Part shown: positions 62,515 through 64,000 of the stretch, one piece after another | Numbering within the stretch: position 1 is the first letter of the stretch | How the letters are laid out: every line of letters begins with the position of its first letter | Assembly: GCF_042686195.1 (NCBI RefSeq) | Contig: NZ_JBHUOQ010000001.1 | Coordinates: 372,001-436,000 of the forward strand | DNA: 64,000 bases | Direction of reading: 5' to 3' | DNA from: Corticicoccus populi | GTDB lineage: Bacteria > Bacillota > Bacilli > Staphylococcales > Salinicoccaceae | Position numbers and translations under genes: made by a program | Notes under the pieces: model-generated | Databases searched by the model: none | The model's input: the letters and a program-made list of their open reading frames with translations, nothing else | Told to the model about the DNA's origin: nothing

Positions 62515-62602
62515 TACATAACATATATTATAGGAAGTTATGGATGCTGGTTTCTCTTGTAACCTCCTGAATCATATATTAAGCATTTATAATGCTTTTT
62601 TT
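62515..62602 (+). ncRNA. Candidate small RNA with an anti-Shine-Dalgarno loop
   Basis: A stretch ending in a terminator carries TAACCTCCTGAA at 62560-62571, complementary to AGGAGG. TATACT near 62500 could be its -10. No open frame is present. Several staphylococcal small RNAs use C-rich unpaired segments to block ribosome-binding sites, which is the inferred role. Ends are approximate. Confidence 0.3.
62581..62602 (+). terminator. Orphan Rho-independent terminator
   Basis: AAGCATT (62581-62587) pairs with AATGCTT (62591-62597), followed by TTTTT. Confidence 0.65.
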
Positions 62603-62917
62603 GTCACACTTAATATGTTCTATATCTTCTTCTTCCGGCAGTTCCTCGTTCACTGAAGTGATTTCCACCTGTCGCATCACAGCGGCAGTGACTCATTCGA
62701 TGCATATCATCTATCTACCCGTGATCCTCTTTTGGTCACAAGAATCGTATCCCCCGGTGAAAAAGGATACTTTTTCTGATGATTCAGATGAAATAAACCC
62801 TCCCTCTTTAAAAACTGTGCAAAGGTGTACATCTGCCCTTCTATTTTAATTTTCATCGAAATAAATGACACCACTACGATATTACATCGTACCTGCACTC
62901 ATGTGACATATGATTTA

Positions 62918-62947
62918 TTGTATTTTTTCAGAATATTTGTGTATAAT
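62918..62947 (+). promoter_or_regulatory. Promoter of pepF
   Basis: TTGTAT (62918-62923) and TATAAT (62942-62947) are separated by 18 bases; the -10 is preceded by TGTG. Confidence 0.65.
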
Positions 62948-62995
62948 GAAATCATACTTCGGTTTCCGAAATTTTATAGAAGAGGTGTCATAATA

Positions 62996-64000
62996 ATGGA
63001 AGAATTAAAGCACAGAAGTGAAGTTGATGTGAATTATACTTGGGACCTGACTCCCCTTTTCGAGTCTGATGCAGCTTGTGTTGAGGCAGTAGAAAAACTG
63101 AAAGGTGAAATTACTGCTTTCTCAGAAAAATATGAAGGCACTCTCGCTGATTTAAATAAGGCGGCGGATGCTGTTCATGAGTATGCGAAACTTGTTGAAG
63201 GACTGGTACCTGCCGGTACATATGCATCTTTAAGACTATCATCTGACCAAAGTGATAAAGAGGCGCAGAAATTATCTTCAACTTTTGCGAATTTAAGTAC
63301 TTTATTCGGTCGTGAAACAAGCTTTGTAAGAAGTGAACTTCTTGCTGAGGATGAGTCATATCTCGAGCAGCTGAAAGAAAAAGCATCTGAGTACAGTCAT
63401 TACATTGACGACTTGCTGCGTCAGAAACCTTATCAGCTCGATGCGAAAGTTGAAAAAGCACTTGCAGCCTATTCAAATGTATTTTCCGCACCTTACGGCT
63501 TATATAATAAGACAAAATTACTTGATATTGATTTCGGTACATTTGAAGCAAACGGTCAGGAAATCCCTTTGTCCTACCTTGCTTTTGAAGGTGAGCTTGA
63601 GAGTCATGAAGATACTGAGGTCCGCCGTAATGCGTTCCGCAAGTTCTATGATAAGCTTTCGGACTATCAGCATACGACTGCCGGAACATATGATATTCAA
63701 TTGAAAGAAGAAAAAACGACTGCTGACCTCCGTGGATACGAATCAGTCATTGATTACCTTCTACACGACCAGGAAGTGGATCAGGAATTATATCACCGTC
63801 AAATTGATATGATTATGTCCGACCTTGCACCGCATATGCGCCGTTATGCTAAACTGCTGAAAAAAGTAAACAAGCTGGATGAACTGCGTTATGAAGACTT
63901 GAAGATTTCTCTTGATTCAGAGGCGGAACCTGAAATCAGTGTGGATGAGTCCAGAAAATATATTATGGACGGACTCAGTGTAATGGGTGATGATTATGTG
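62996..64000 (+). CDS. pepF: Oligoendopeptidase F, N-terminal part (cut by window end)
   Basis: PepF is a cytoplasmic zinc metallopeptidase (M3B) that breaks down short peptides. The 335 residues present match its N-terminal helical region: RSEVDVNYTWDLTPLFESD at the start (core YTWDLTPLF), LLRQKPYQLDAKVEKALA and YETVIDYLL-type sequence (RGYESVIDYLLHDQ, ~245-258). The HExxH active site of the family lies beyond the window. ATG 62996 follows AGAGGTG. The frame is still open at 64000. Confidence 0.93.
   Translation, partial: MEELKHRSEVDVNYTWDLTPLFESDAACVEAVEKLKGEITAFSEKYEGTLADLNKAADAVHEYAKLVEGLVPAGTYASLRLSSDQSDKEAQKLSSTFANLSTLFGRETSFVRSELLAEDESYLEQLKEKASEYSHYIDDLLRQKPYQLDAKVEKALAAYSNVFSAPYGLYNKTKLLDIDFGTFEANGQEIPLSYLAFEGELESHEDTEVRRNAFRKFYDKLSDYQHTTAGTYDIQLKEEKTTADLRGYESVIDYLLHDQEVDQELYHRQIDMIMSDLAPHMRRYAKLLKKVNKLDELRYEDLKISLDSEAEPEISVDESRKYIMDGLSVMGDDYV

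Larger units (their letters stand above)
61936..62995. other. 1-kb gene-poor, AT-rich stretch
   Basis: No protein gene can be supported on either strand. Bases ~61,960-62,560 are extremely AT-rich and full of stops. A minus-strand frame at 62707-62898 (63 residues) has a weak S4-like flavour but no ribosome-binding site. A terminator hairpin at 62581-62602 with no gene before it suggests a small RNA. The pepF promoter is at the right end. Confidence 0.5.

Noticed and set aside
62560..62571. AGGAGG on the minus strand as a ribosome-binding site
   Set aside because: No ATG, GTG or TTG occurs at 5-12 bases downstream on that strand.
62707..62898. Minus-strand 63-residue frame with a faint S4-like look
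   Set aside because: There is no ribosome-binding site, the domain is too short, and its neighbourhood has many stops. Perhaps a remnant, but not supportable.

Overview
The window looks like the chromosome of a low-GC Gram-positive coccus of the family Staphylococcaceae. FemA, FemB, ParE, ParC, AcnA, MscL and PlsY resemble the staphylococcal proteins I know, and the order plsY-parE-parC-alsT with acnA and mscL close by is a staphylococcal one. A membrane-anchored c-type cytochrome, absent from Staphylococcus aureus, points instead to a relative such as Jeotgalicoccus, Salinicoccus, Nosocomiicoccus or Macrococcus. I cannot name the species from sequence alone.

Positions 1 to about 26,775 are the late half of an integrated siphovirus prophage; its early genes, integrase and left end lie outside the window. 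The order is packaging (terS, terL), portal, an inserted endonuclease gene, HK97-type protease and capsid, head-tail connectors, major tail protein, a frameshifted tail chaperone pair, tape measure with an M23 peptidase domain, distal tail protein, a very large tail/receptor protein, holin, two more tail-tip-like proteins, and an amidase endolysin. Two small non-phage-like genes follow the endolysin. The right junction is marked by a 32-codon piece that reads as the C-terminus of HemL. Since hemL lies close to valS-folC in S. aureus, the phage probably integrated at the 3' end of hemL.

From about 26.9 kb the sequence is host chromosome with higher GC. It carries a cytochrome c, an AbrB-family membrane protein, valS under a T-box leader, folC, a YfcC-type carrier, mscL, acnA with a CcpC-type box, an IscA-fold protein, plsY, parE-parC under a LexA box, and an AlsT-type symporter. 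Next come a lipoprotein and a DUF1002 protein, a three-gene fem cluster for the peptidoglycan cross-bridge, a drug exporter, and a membrane-anchored glutamate-synthase-like protein.

The last 10 kb hold a LysE exporter with a HAD phosphatase, an orphan oligopeptide-binding lipoprotein, mmuM, an AlkZ/YcaQ-like DNA glycosylase candidate, a NUDIX gene broken by one stop codon, an unknown lipoprotein, a 1 kb AT-rich stretch with a candidate small RNA, and the first part of pepF.

The observations I rate highest are the hemL-end attachment site, the AUA start of the portal gene, the T TTTTTG frameshift site, the exact 15 x 33-bp hendecad array in the tape measure gene, the LexA box on parEC, and the single CGA-to-TGA lesion at the NUDIX arginine. 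I saw no CRISPR array, tRNA, rRNA or insertion sequence.
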